Source: Mesorhizobium sp. (GTDB lineage: Bacteria > Pseudomonadota > Alphaproteobacteria > Rhizobiales > Rhizobiaceae). From it: a stretch of 64,000 nt of DNA. Shown here piece by piece: positions 1 through 8,583 of the stretch (position 1 is the first letter of the stretch; each line of letters begins with the position of its first letter). A program made the position numbers and the translations under genes. Under the pieces are notes generated by a model. It did no database searches. It was not told where the DNA came from and saw only the letters and a list, made by a program, of their open reading frames with translations. The stretch covers positions 248,001-312,000 of the forward strand of contig JAHBYX010000003.1 in assembly GCA_019635735.1 (NCBI GenBank). Direction: 5' to 3'.

Positions 1-403
<403 letters not shown>

Positions 404-1333
404 TCAGGCCGTCGGCGGAACGACCGGAACGGCGGACCTCCGGCGGATGGTGGAGATCGCGACGCCGGCCAGGACGAGCGCCGCGCCGGCGGCCTTCTGC
501 AGCGTGAGCGCCTCGCCGAGAAACAGCGATCCGCAGATGACCGCGACGGCCGGGACGAGATAGTTGTTGAAGGCGGTGTAGGCCGGCCCCGCGCGCGCCA
601 CGAGCGCAAAGACCAGCAGACTGGCGGCCGCCGTGTTCAGAAGCGCGAGGACGACGACCGCACCGACAACCGACGTCGACGGTAGCGCAGTCGGCACGCC
701 GTCGAGGACATAGGCCGCGGGTATCGTCCAGATCGCCGCCGCGACCAGCGACCAGGCCGCGACCTCGAGCGGATGGCGATCACGTGCCAGCCCGGACACG
801 AACAGCGAGGCGGAGAACACGATCGCGGCCGCGATGGCGGCAAGGGCACCGCGCGCGCCGTCGCCGAAATTCGCGAAGGCCTGCGGCCCGAACAACACGA
901 TGATGCCGGCAAAGCCGATCCCGATGCCCACCATGCTGCGGACGGTCGGATAGTCGCCGCGGAAGAGGGCGAAGATTGTGGTGATCAGCGGAACGAGCGC
1001 CATTGTCGTCGCTGTCACCGACGAATCGACCAGCGACACCGAGATGGCGATCAGGCAGAGCGGCGCCGCGTTGACCATCAGGCCGATGAGGGCGAAGACG
1101 CCGGCATCGCGCAGGCTCAGCCGCCTGATCTTCCCGCTGATTGCGAGGATCGCGATCATAACCACCGCGGCGATCCCGGTGCGCAGCGAGATCAGCGTGA
1201 TCGGCGCAATCGCCGACACGGCGATCTTGGTGAACATGTAGGATGTTCCCCAGGTCAGGCTGACGGCGGCGAGAAGGACATGTTCGGCAGCGCCTGGCGT
1301 CGCCGCCGGGCCCGACCCGTTCGCGCTGGACAT
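404..1333 (-). CDS. EamA/DMT-family membrane transporter
   Basis: A 309-residue protein with about ten hydrophobic segments, the usual size and layout of the drug/metabolite transporter superfamily with two EamA repeats (roughly residues 20-150 and 160-295). Early residues VSLTWGTSYMFTKIAV match the typical first-helix signature. The start is placed at the ATG at 1333 because a clear ribosome binding site (GGAGGAAG) precedes it; the reading frame stays open further upstream without one. It is divergent from the NmrA-type gene at 1428, and the 94-bp gap between them carries a copy of the island's CTAAC-N4-GTTYG motif. Substrate is unknown; export of a metabolite of the island's pathway is a guess. 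Confidence 0.85.
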   Translation of the reverse strand: MSSANGSGPAATPGAAEHVLLAAVSLTWGTSYMFTKIAVSAIAPITLISLRTGIAAVVMIAILAISGKIRRLSLRDAGVFALIGLMVNAAPLCLIAISVSLVDSSVTATTMALVPLITTIFALFRGDYPTVRSMVGIGIGFAGIIVLFGPQAFANFGDGARGALAAIAAAIVFSASLFVSGLARDRHPLEVAAWSLVAAAIWTIPAAYVLDGVPTALPSTSVVGAVVVLALLNTAAASLLVFALVARAGPAYTAFNNYLVPAVAVICGSLFLGEALTLQKAAGAALVLAGVAISTIRRRSAVPVVPPTA

Positions 1334-1358
1334 GGATGAGCTTCCTCCGCTATGAAAA

Positions 1359-1372
1359 CGAACATCTGTTAG
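1359..1372. promoter_or_regulatory. Candidate operator, copy 2 of CTAAC-N4-GTTYG
   Basis: Reads CGAACATCTGTTAG on the plus strand, i.e. CTAACAGATGTTCG on the minus strand. It sits between the divergent EamA transporter (start 1333) and NmrA-type gene (start 1428), 25 bp from the transporter start codon, a position suited to repressing one or both promoters. Confidence 0.5.
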
Positions 1373-1427
1373 ATTTTCGCCTCGGTCAAGCGCCGGAAAC
1401 GAACAGCGGATATGCGGGAGGAAGGGC

Positions 1428-2300
1428 ATGCGGATTCTGGTGACCGGCGCGACCGGAACGGTGGGCGGCGCGGCGATGGAGCTGTTGCGGCCCGAGGCGG
1501 AGGCGGGTCGCATCGAACTGCTCGGCGCCGCCCGCAGCGAAGACAGCGCGACGAAGCTGCGTGCCAGGGGACTGACCCCGGTCGCCTTCGACTATGATTC
1601 GCCGACGACGCTGCGTCCCGCACTTCGCGGCGTCGATGCCGTCTTCCTCATCACCGGCTATTCGGTCGACATGCTGGTCCATTCCAAGCGCCTGCTCGAC
1701 GCTGCGAAGGCGGAGGGCGTGCGCCACATCGTCCACCTCGGCGCGCTCGCTGCCGACGATACGCCCCACGCCCATTTCGCCTGGCACCAGATGGTCGAGC
1801 GGACGATCGAGGCGATGGGCTTTTCCTGGACCCATCTGCGTCCGAACTTCTTCATCGACACGGTCTGGAACGGCTTTCGCCAGCGCCCCGACCGGGTCGT
1901 GCATTTCGTCGGCGACCGGCGTGTCTCCTTCGTCTGCGCGCGGGACATGGCGGCCGTCGGCGCCGAGGCGCTGAAGCGTCCCGACGCGCATGCCGGCAAG
2001 ACCTATCCGCTCGCCGTCGAGGCCCTGACCTTCGCCGAGGTGGCGCAGATCCTGTCCGACGTGACGGGGCGGCCCGTCGACTACCGGCCGCGGCCGGCGG
2101 CGGATCTCTTCCCGATCATGCAGAAGCAGGGCGCCGAGCCGGCCTACGCGGCCAGCCTCGCGGAGGGAGTGGCGGCGACCGAGCGCGGCGAGATGCCCCT
2201 TGCCGACGCCGTCTTCGACACGGTCGAACAGGTCACCGGGCGGAAGGGCATCGGCTGGCGGGAATTCGCCGAACTTCACATACGTGAGGTTCGGGCCTGA
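1428..2300 (+). CDS. NmrA/SDR-a5-type NAD(P)-binding oxidoreductase
   Basis: A 290-residue protein beginning MRILVTGATGTVGGAAMELL, the GxxGxxG Rossmann motif of atypical (NmrA-like) SDRs. Further conserved stretches are the LGALAADD turn near residue 105 and HLRPNFFIDT near 143, typical of quinone/NAD(P)H-sensing or azoreductase-like NmrA proteins. The classical YxxxK pair is not evident, as usual for this subgroup. A ribosome binding site (GGAGGAAGGGC) precedes the ATG. It is transcribed away from the EamA transporter across a shared operator-like site. The exact substrate is unknown. Confidence 0.85.
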   Translation: MRILVTGATGTVGGAAMELLRPEAEAGRIELLGAARSEDSATKLRARGLTPVAFDYDSPTTLRPALRGVDAVFLITGYSVDMLVHSKRLLDAAKAEGVRHIVHLGALAADDTPHAHFAWHQMVERTIEAMGFSWTHLRPNFFIDTVWNGFRQRPDRVVHFVGDRRVSFVCARDMAAVGAEALKRPDAHAGKTYPLAVEALTFAEVAQILSDVTGRPVDYRPRPAADLFPIMQKQGAEPAYAASLAEGVAATERGEMPLADAVFDTVEQVTGRKGIGWREFAELHIREVRA

Positions 2301-2310
2301 TCCGCCTCGG

Positions 2311-2324
2311 TTGATCGAGATCAA
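2311..2324. promoter_or_regulatory. FNR/FixK-type box (TTGAT-N4-ATCAA)
   Basis: TTGATCGAGATCAA matches the FNR-family consensus in every defined position, and the symmetry extends outward to GGTTGATC/GATCAACC. The centre lies about 68 bp before the start codon of the DUF6455 gene, close enough for a class II arrangement with a start site near 2359. FNR, FnrN and FixK proteins activate genes under low oxygen in rhizobia; their control of this gene is inferred. Confidence 0.65.
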
Positions 2325-2385
2325 CCCGGCGCCCCAAGGCGGTTGCTAGCGTTTTCTCCCGAACCAGTTCGATGGGAGAGAGACG

Positions 2386-2781
2386 ATGACCGGACTTGCC
2401 GCGCGCGAGGTTTTCAACCGCTTGGCTGAGAAGTGGCAGGCGCACAGGTCGGCGCGGGCCGCGCTCGCCGAACTCGACGGGATGGATCCTTCGGTCGTCG
2501 GCGAGATCGCTCGCGAGTCCGGGCTCGACGTCGCCGATCTGCGCGAGGTCGTCGCCAAGGGCGCCGATGCCGACAAGCTCATGTACCGCATGATGGACGC
2601 CTTCGGCATCGACGCGGAAAAGCTCGCCCGGGAAGCTCCCGCGTTCCTGAAGGAGGTGTCCATCGCCTGCTCCAAATGCGACGACAAGGGCCGTTGCCGG
2701 CGCGAACTCGCCGCCGGCACCGCGCGCCAGCACGCCGCCGAATTCTGCCCCAACGAGGCAAGCTTCGTCGCGATAAGCTAG
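2386..2781 (+). CDS. DUF6455-type cysteine-containing small protein
   Basis: A 131-residue soluble protein without signal peptide or membrane segment. The first two thirds are helical and repeat-like (ALAELDGMDPSVVGEIARESGLDVADLREVV); the C-terminal part carries CSKCDDKGRC and a later C in FCPNE, four cysteines that could bind a metal or an Fe-S cluster. This layout matches DUF6455 proteins of alphaproteobacteria as I recall them. A strong ribosome binding site (GGGAGAGA) precedes the ATG. The perfect FNR-type box upstream suggests induction at low oxygen, which fits an oxygen- or redox-linked role. Molecular function is unknown. Confidence 0.75.
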   Translation: MTGLAAREVFNRLAEKWQAHRSARAALAELDGMDPSVVGEIARESGLDVADLREVVAKGADADKLMYRMMDAFGIDAEKLAREAPAFLKEVSIACSKCDDKGRCRRELAAGTARQHAAEFCPNEASFVAIS

Positions 2782-2824
2782 AGCGCCGGCGCGCAGGAAC
2801 GATTAGGTCGACACAGTCAACCGC

Positions 2825-2969
2825 CGTCATACCGGAGGCCGGTAGGCCATCCGGTATCCATTCTTCTCTCCGTCTACACGCCGAAAATGCGCCTCCGCGG
2901 CAGGATCGGCAGCGCCCTTTCCCCTGCGGTCAACGGTTCCCGGCTGGCCTTCGGCCGCCGGGAAGATGA
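2825..2969. repeat. 145-bp palindromic intergenic repeat, copy A
   Basis: Begins CGTCATACCGGAGGCCGG and ends near GGGAAGATGA. It shares the core stretch TATCCATTCTTCTCTCCG, then ACACGCCGAAAA and CAGCGCCCTT, with the elements at 16103-16247 and 16334-16478, at the same spacing and the same total length of 145 bp. The right end of this copy has diverged most. It lies between the DUF6455 gene and the convergent acyl-CoA dehydrogenase gene. Confidence 0.8.
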
Positions 2970-3018
2970 AGCGCGCGAATTTCCCGCAACGAGAAAACAA
3001 TCTGACTGTCCACGCGCC

Positions 3019-4152
<1,134 letters not shown>

Positions 4153-4230
4153 CGATCCTCCTCCCGCCCGCTCGCAATGGCATTGCCGCCCATCGCTATA
4201 GCACGGGTTCGGGTAAGGCCAGAAATTTTT

Positions 4231-4244
4231 CTAACAGCCGTTTG
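4231..4244. promoter_or_regulatory. Candidate operator, copy 3 of CTAAC-N4-GTTYG
   Basis: CTAACAGCCGTTTG, flanked by AAATTTTT on the left and AAATT on the right. It lies 79 bp upstream of the acyl-CoA dehydrogenase start and 53 bp upstream of the divergent NIPSNAP gene. Confidence 0.5.
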
Positions 4245-4258
4245 AAATTGATCTACGC

Positions 4259-4272
4259 CCGTTCTAGAACGG
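4259..4272. promoter_or_regulatory. Perfect 14-bp palindrome before the NIPSNAP gene
   Basis: CCGTTCTAGAACGG is a perfect palindrome 24 bp upstream of the NIPSNAP start codon and 15 bp from copy 3 of the island motif. Its half-site GTTC resembles the GTTYG arm of that motif, so it may be a second site for the same regulator, or a site for another one. Confidence 0.4.
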
Positions 4273-4296
4273 ACGAAACCGCAAAGGGAGCGAGAC

Positions 4297-4608
4297 ATGA
4301 TCATCGAGAAACGCACCTACACGTTCCACCCCGGCAAGGTGCAGGAGTTCCTGGCGCTCTACGAGAAGGAGGGGCTGGCGATCCACACCAGCTACCTGCC
4401 GCTGATCGGCTATTTCGTCTCGGAGATCGGCACGCTCAACCAGGTCATCACCATGTGGGGCTACGAGAGCATGGCCGACCGCGAGGAAAAGCGCGCGAAG
4501 CTCTATGCCGATCCCGCCTGGATCGCCTTCGGCCCGAAGACCACCCCCTTCATCCAGAAGATGGAGACGATGATCCTGAAGCCGACCGCCTGGTCGCCGA
4601 TCAAGTAG
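4297..4608 (+). CDS. NIPSNAP-family small protein
   Basis: A 103-residue protein (start MIIEKRTYTFHPGKVQEFL) with the ferredoxin-like dimeric alpha/beta-barrel pattern of the NIPSNAP family: an early RTYTFHPGK strand, a YLPLIGYFVSEIGTLNQVITMWGY middle, and a terminal ETMILKPTAWSPIK strand. A ribosome binding site (AAAGGGAGCGAG) precedes the ATG. Such proteins are often encoded with CoA-linked degradation genes, as here, but no reaction is established. The gene is convergent with the CoA transferase; a short hairpin (CGTCGCC/GGCGACG, 4614-4631) overlaps the end of that gene and could stop transcription from both sides. Confidence 0.85.
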   Translation: MIIEKRTYTFHPGKVQEFLALYEKEGLAIHTSYLPLIGYFVSEIGTLNQVITMWGYESMADREEKRAKLYADPAWIAFGPKTTPFIQKMETMILKPTAWSPIK

Positions 4609-4621
4609 GCCTTCGTCGCCT

Positions 4622-5845
4622 TTAGGCGACGACCTTCCGCGACCTCAGATCCGCGATTTCGTCTTCCCCCAGTCCGAGCGAGGCGAGCACCTCATCGGTG
4701 TCCTCGCCGGTCAGCGGGGCTCGACGCGTGACGCCTCCCGGCGTCGCCGTCATGCGGATCGGCGTCGAGGCGATCGTGACCGGCGTCGCCGACCCCGGAT
4801 GCTCGACCTCGACCAGCATGTGGCGCGCCGCGATGTGCGGATCGGCATAGATGTCGGCGGCGGTATTGACCGGGCCGAAGGGCACGCGGCCGTCGAGCGC
4901 CGCGGCGATCTCCGCCTTGGTCAGCCCGCGCGTCCAGGTCTCGACGATCGCGACGGTCTCGGACGCATGCGCCAGCCGGTCGTTGTTGGTCAGGAATTTC
5001 GGGTCGCTGGCGAGTTCGGGGCGCCCCATCGCATCGGCCAGTTCGCGCCAGAACGAGTCGCGCGGACAGCCGATCGTGACCATGCCGTCCCTGCAGGGAA
5101 AGACGCCGAACGGGCAGAGGATCGGATGCTGGTTGCCTTCCGGCACGGGCGACTTGCCGGTGTAGGAATACTGGTAGACCAGCCGCTCGCACATCGCGAG
5201 GATGCCGTCATACATCGCCACGTCGACGAACTGGCCCTGGCCGGTCCTCTGCGCATGGTGGACGGCGGCCATGATGCCGAAGGCCGAGAGTGCTGCCGGG
5301 AAGATGTCGCCGATGCCGGGGCCGATCTTCATCGGGGTATTCGCGTCGGGGCCGGTAATGCCCATCGCGCCGCCCATCGCCTGCGCCACCACGTCGAAGG
5401 CGGGACGGTCGACATAGGGGCTCGCCCCGGTGCGCGGATCGCCGAAGCCGCGGATAGCGGCATAGACGAGGCGCGGATTGTCGGCCGCGAGGCTCTCGTA
5501 GCCGATGCCGAGCCTGTCCATCACGCCGGCGCGGAAATTCTCGACCACCACGTCGGCATCCTTCGCCAAGCGGCGGAACAGCGCCTTGCCCTCCGGCGAC
5601 TTCAGGTCCAGCCCTACGCTCTTCTTGTTGCGGTTGGTCGACTGGAAGTAGCCGCCGAAATGACGGTCCCTGTCGTCCGCCCGGAACGGCCCGAAATGCC
5701 GGGTCGGGTCGCCCTCGACCGGTTCGATCTTGACGACGTCGGCGCCCTGGTCGGCCAGGAGCATCGTGCAATAGGGACCGGCCAGCATCTGCGTCAGGTC
5801 GATGACGCGAAGGCCGGCCAGTGCGCCTCCAGTTGTGGTGGACAT
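4622..5845 (-). CDS. CaiB/BaiF (family III) CoA transferase
   Basis: A 407-residue protein of normal length for family III CoA transferases, which move CoA between carboxylic acids through an aspartyl-CoA thioester. Seen in the sequence: the N-terminal LAGLRVIDLTQMLAGPYCTM segment, VKIEPVEGDPTR, the NRNKKSVGLDLK stretch, and GPGIGDIFPA, where D180 aligns with the catalytic Asp of formyl-CoA transferase. The small EthD-like gene lies immediately upstream (4-bp gap), so the two form one transcription unit. It probably activates the acid whose CoA ester is used by the nearby acyl-CoA dehydrogenase; the acid itself cannot be read from sequence. Confidence 0.93.
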   Translation of the reverse strand: MSTTTGGALAGLRVIDLTQMLAGPYCTMLLADQGADVVKIEPVEGDPTRHFGPFRADDRDRHFGGYFQSTNRNKKSVGLDLKSPEGKALFRRLAKDADVVVENFRAGVMDRLGIGYESLAADNPRLVYAAIRGFGDPRTGASPYVDRPAFDVVAQAMGGAMGITGPDANTPMKIGPGIGDIFPAALSAFGIMAAVHHAQRTGQGQFVDVAMYDGILAMCERLVYQYSYTGKSPVPEGNQHPILCPFGVFPCRDGMVTIGCPRDSFWRELADAMGRPELASDPKFLTNNDRLAHASETVAIVETWTRGLTKAEIAAALDGRVPFGPVNTAADIYADPHIAARHMLVEVEHPGSATPVTIASTPIRMTATPGGVTRRAPLTGEDTDEVLASLGLGEDEIADLRSRKVVA

Positions 5846-5849
5846 GCTT

Positions 5850-6194
5850 TTAATCCTTCGCGCGTTCGACGCGACCCGTGATCGGCTCCATGATCCAGAC
5901 CATGCGCTTGTCCTCGAGCGCCGGCGACAGCGGCATCCTTTCGGTGCCGGACACAGCCTTCAGCTCGGCCAGCGTGGTGCGGATATCGTCGATCTCGATC
6001 TCGTAGACCGCCATGTAGCCATATTCGAACGGACCGGGACGATGCTGCGTGTCGCTCATCCGGAAGCGCTGGGCGGCGACGACACCGGGAAGCTTGAGCA
6101 CGTCTGTAAGGTGGACATTCGTGTACCAGTCGTTGAACTCGTCCTCGCGGCCCGGAACCGCATTGGTGAGCGCGATCAGATTGTATTTCGGCAT
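5850..6194 (-). CDS. EthD/DUF4286-like dimeric alpha/beta-barrel protein
   Basis: A 114-residue protein (MPKYNLIALTNAVPGREDEF) with the pattern of small dimeric alpha/beta-barrel proteins: a first strand with NAVPGREDEFNDWYTNVHL, then KLPGVVAAQRF, then YMAVYEIE. The motif of a Trp-Tyr followed by His at the first helix is usual for this group, which includes EthD-like and DUF4286 proteins found beside degradation enzymes. First gene of a two-gene unit with the CoA transferase. Two operator-like elements, a 16-bp palindrome and copy 4 of the island motif, lie within 60 bp of its start. Role unknown; substrate channelling or lyase activity are only possibilities. Confidence 0.8.
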   Translation of the reverse strand: MPKYNLIALTNAVPGREDEFNDWYTNVHLTDVLKLPGVVAAQRFRMSDTQHRPGPFEYGYMAVYEIEIDDIRTTLAELKAVSGTERMPLSPALEDKRMVWIMEPITGRVERAKD

Positions 6195-6212
6195 CTACGT
6201 CCTCCCGGAGTC

Positions 6213-6228
6213 CCGCGGTCGACCGCGG
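6213..6228. promoter_or_regulatory. Perfect 16-bp palindrome
   Basis: CCGCGGTCGACCGCGG, fully self-complementary, in the leader of the EthD-like/CoA transferase unit 19 bp upstream of its start codon. It could be a protein-binding site downstream of the promoter or an mRNA hairpin close to the start; chance is possible in GC-rich DNA. Confidence 0.3.
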
Positions 6229-6240
6229 TGCCGAAAATTT

Positions 6241-6254
6241 CTAACGTCTGTTCG
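6241..6254. promoter_or_regulatory. Candidate operator, copy 4 of CTAAC-N4-GTTYG
   Basis: CTAACGTCTGTTCG flanked by AAAATTT and AAAAAT. It precedes the EthD-like/CoA transferase unit by 47 bp and lies 35 bp past the stop codon of the upstream SDR gene on the same strand. Confidence 0.5.
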
Positions 6255-6288
6255 AAAAATCGGCAAGAGGCAAATTCGATACGACCGC

Positions 6289-7014
6289 TCAGCGCGCCGT
6301 GTAGCCGCCGTCGATGAGGAAGTCGGCTCCCGTGACGAAGGTCGACCGGCGCGAGCAGAGAAACCAGATCGCATCTGCGATGTCCGACGGCTTGCCGGTG
6401 TGGCCGATCGGATGCAACGGCGCGAGATAGTCTTCCGCCGCCTGCTCCGAGCCGAACAGTTCGATCAGGCGGTCGGTCGCAATGCCGCCCGGCGAGACCG
6501 AATTGACGCGGATGCCGGCCTCGGCAAGGTCGAGCGCCAGGCTGCGGGTGAAGGCGAGCATCGCACCCTTGGTCGTGGAGTAGGCCACCCTTCCCGGCGA
6601 GCCGACATGCGCAAAAGTCGAGGCGAGGTTAACGATGCGGCCGCCGCGCCGCATCAGCGGGATGGCCGAACGCGTCACGTTGAACGCGCCTGTGACGTTC
6701 ACCGTCATGGTGCGCGACCATTCCTCGGGCGTCAGTTCGGTGATCGGTACCGCACGGGTGACGGCCGCGGCATTGTTGACGAGAACGTCGATCTGCCTGC
6801 CTTCCGCTCGCAGTTCCTCGAAAAAAGCCTCGACGGCGGCAAGGTCGACGATATCGCACGCATGCGAACGAACGGAGCCCGCGAAGGGAGCCTGCTCGCC
6901 GAGGTCGAGCGAGTGGACCTCGGCTCCCTCGCCCGCGAACATCTCGACGATGGCGCGGCCTATGCCGCGTCCGCCGCCGGTAACGACACAGACCTGTCCC
7001 GAGAATTCCGCCAT
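6289..7014 (-). CDS. SDR-family NAD(P)-dependent oxidoreductase
   Basis: A 241-residue classical SDR of normal length. Seen: TGGGRGIGRA cofactor motif at the N terminus, SLDLGE after beta-2 (acidic, NAD-preferring), NNAA near residue 85, Ser of NLASTF and the catalytic YSTTKGA (Tyr/Lys) around 145-150, and the C-terminal TGADFLIDGGYTAR. It probably oxidises or reduces a hydroxyacyl intermediate of the island's pathway, but the substrate is not readable. The TetR gene lies upstream on the same strand, and a 7-bp-arm inverted repeat sits between the two. Confidence 0.9.
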   Translation of the reverse strand: MAEFSGQVCVVTGGGRGIGRAIVEMFAGEGAEVHSLDLGEQAPFAGSVRSHACDIVDLAAVEAFFEELRAEGRQIDVLVNNAAAVTRAVPITELTPEEWSRTMTVNVTGAFNVTRSAIPLMRRGGRIVNLASTFAHVGSPGRVAYSTTKGAMLAFTRSLALDLAEAGIRVNSVSPGGIATDRLIELFGSEQAAEDYLAPLHPIGHTGKPSDIADAIWFLCSRRSTFVTGADFLIDGGYTAR

Positions 7015-7049
7015 GACTGCCTCCCTCGCCGAGAGGGCGGACTAGCAGG

Positions 7050-7067
7050 TGCGGATTTGCATCCGCA
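7050..7067. promoter_or_regulatory. Inverted repeat between tetR and the SDR gene
   Basis: TGCGGAT-TTGC-ATCCGCA, a perfect inverted repeat with 7-bp arms, 36 bp upstream of the SDR start codon and just after the TetR stop. No run of T follows on either strand, so an operator is more likely than a terminator. Confidence 0.4.
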
Positions 7068-7090
7068 AGGTCCGCCGCCGTATCGAGGGT

Positions 7091-7687
7091 CTATGGACAG
7101 GGCTCTAGCACGCAGCGAAGCAGGTTTTGCCGGATCTCCGCCAATCTCGCCGAGCCCACGCCGGTCTGTTCGAGCGCGGACCAGACCGGGAATCCCATGA
7201 TCGCGGTGGCGAGCGAGAGGTTTTCCCCGGAGAGGCCCTCCGGACGCAGGGCTTCGGCGACGAAGGCTGCTATTCCTGCTTCGACGGCTCCGAAGAAGGC
7301 GGCGACTTCCGGAACGCGCTCCCGGTCTTGTGCTGCCAGTCGCAGCCGGAACGCGCCGCGCGCGTAGAAACCGTCCAGTTCCTCGACCAGGCGCGCCAGT
7401 CGGGCGGAGCGCCCTTCTAGACCCGCGAACGTTGCCGCAGCGGCGTCCGGCACAGGCGGCCGCAGCTCCTGCCAGACATGCATGCCGCAGGTCTGGACCA
7501 GCTGGCCGTAGGTCGGGAAATGCCTCAGCACGGTGGCGAGGCCGACGCCGGCGCGCGCCGCGATTTCGGACATGGTCGTCGGCCCGATGCCCTTCTCGTC
7601 ATGCACTTCCATCGTTGCTTTGACGATCCGCTCGCGCGTCTCCTCGCTGGAGAGGGCGCGCTTGCGCATGCGGTAGGTTCTGGGCAT
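7091..7687 (-). CDS. TetR/AcrR-family transcriptional regulator
   Basis: A one-domain repressor type: N-terminal helix-turn-helix within TMSEIAARAGVGLATVLRHF, then a helical ligand domain. The frame is open up to 7786, but the start at 7687 (MPRTYRMRKRALSSEE) gives 198 residues, normal for TetR proteins, and avoids overlap with the divergent response-regulator gene; a weak promoter-like TTGACC lies at 7750-7755 on the same strand. No start has a good ribosome binding site, so it remains uncertain. As the only dedicated regulator in the island it is the likely reader of the CTAAC-N4-GTTYG sites, perhaps sensing an acyl-CoA. That link is inference. Confidence 0.85.
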   Translation of the reverse strand: MPRTYRMRKRALSSEETRERIVKATMEVHDEKGIGPTTMSEIAARAGVGLATVLRHFPTYGQLVQTCGMHVWQELRPPVPDAAAATFAGLEGRSARLARLVEELDGFYARGAFRLRLAAQDRERVPEVAAFFGAVEAGIAAFVAEALRPEGLSGENLSLATAIMGFPVWSALEQTGVGSARLAEIRQNLLRCVLEPCP

Positions 7688-7842
7688 CAGGCTGCTTGCA
7701 TTTGACAGTTCTGTAATTTCGTGAATATACTTATCCATTAATTCATGAGGGTCAAGGTTCGGTTTGACGAAAGGGCATGGCGGCAAACCGAGCTACGAAA
7801 AGACAGAAGCCACCTATCCGTAATCCGGACGAGGCTGAAACC

Positions 7843-8583
7843 ATGCGCCACGAAGGTCCATCAAGGCTGATGATCGTCGACGACGAGGCGGAGATGCGCG
7901 GCATGCTCGCCGACCTCCTCTCGGGCGACGGCTATCTCGTCGACGCGGCGTCGGGAGGCGCCGAGCTCGACGACGCGCTCGCCTCGCGCGAACCCGACCT
8001 CATCCTGCTCGACGTCGCCATGCCCGGCGAGGACGGGCTGTCGATCGCCAAGCGCGTGAAGGCTTCGCGCGCGACGCCGATCATCATGCTGTCGGCGCTT
8101 GGCGACACGGTCGACCGGATCGTCGGGCTGGAAGTCGGTGCGGACGACTACATCGCCAAGCCGTTCGACATCGGCGAATTGCGCGCGCGCGTCAGGGCAG
8201 TGCTGAGGCGGGGCGATCAGGCATCCCCACCGCCGGAAGAACCCGCCGCGCCGGGCGCATCGACTGACCTCGTGCCCTTCGGCGAAGCGATGCTCAGCCT
8301 GGCGAACCGCACCCTGATCGGCCGCGACGGCGAACTCGTGACGCTCACGCCGACCGAGTTCGACATGGTCGAGACCTTCCTTCACTTTCCCAACCGGGTG
8401 CTGTCGCGCGACCGGCTGGCGGCGCCGATCTCGCCGGAAGCGCCCTGCCCGCTCGACCGGGCGGTTGACATAAGGGTAACCCGCATCCGAAAGAAGATCG
8501 AAGCCGATCCGCGCCGGCCGAGAACCATACGCACGGTGCGCGGCGCAGGCTACATCTACGTCCCGAAGCTACCTCCTGCATGA
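7843..8583 (+). CDS. OmpR/PhoB-family response regulator
   Basis: A 246-residue two-domain regulator. Receiver domain: RLMIVDDEAEMR with the acidic pair, phospho-acceptor Asp in LILLDVAMPGEDG, switch Thr/Ser region IIMLSALGD, and conserved Lys in DYIAKPFD. The C-terminal winged helix ends RTVRGAGYIYVPKLP, the standard OmpR-family wing. The frame extends to 7777, but the ATG at 7843 gives the usual short lead-in to the receiver. It overlaps the kinase gene by 4 bp (ATGA), so the two are translationally coupled and are a cognate pair. Target genes are unknown; the secreted protein at 10306 is a local candidate. Confidence 0.93.
   Translation: MRHEGPSRLMIVDDEAEMRGMLADLLSGDGYLVDAASGGAELDDALASREPDLILLDVAMPGEDGLSIAKRVKASRATPIIMLSALGDTVDRIVGLEVGADDYIAKPFDIGELRARVRAVLRRGDQASPPPEEPAAPGASTDLVPFGEAMLSLANRTLIGRDGELVTLTPTEFDMVETFLHFPNRVLSRDRLAAPISPEAPCPLDRAVDIRVTRIRKKIEADPRRPRTIRTVRGAGYIYVPKLPPA

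Noticed and set aside
4614..4631. Hairpin CGTCGCC/GGCGACG as a full terminator
   Set aside because: Only 7 bp and no T run on either strand; noted as a possible weak stop only.
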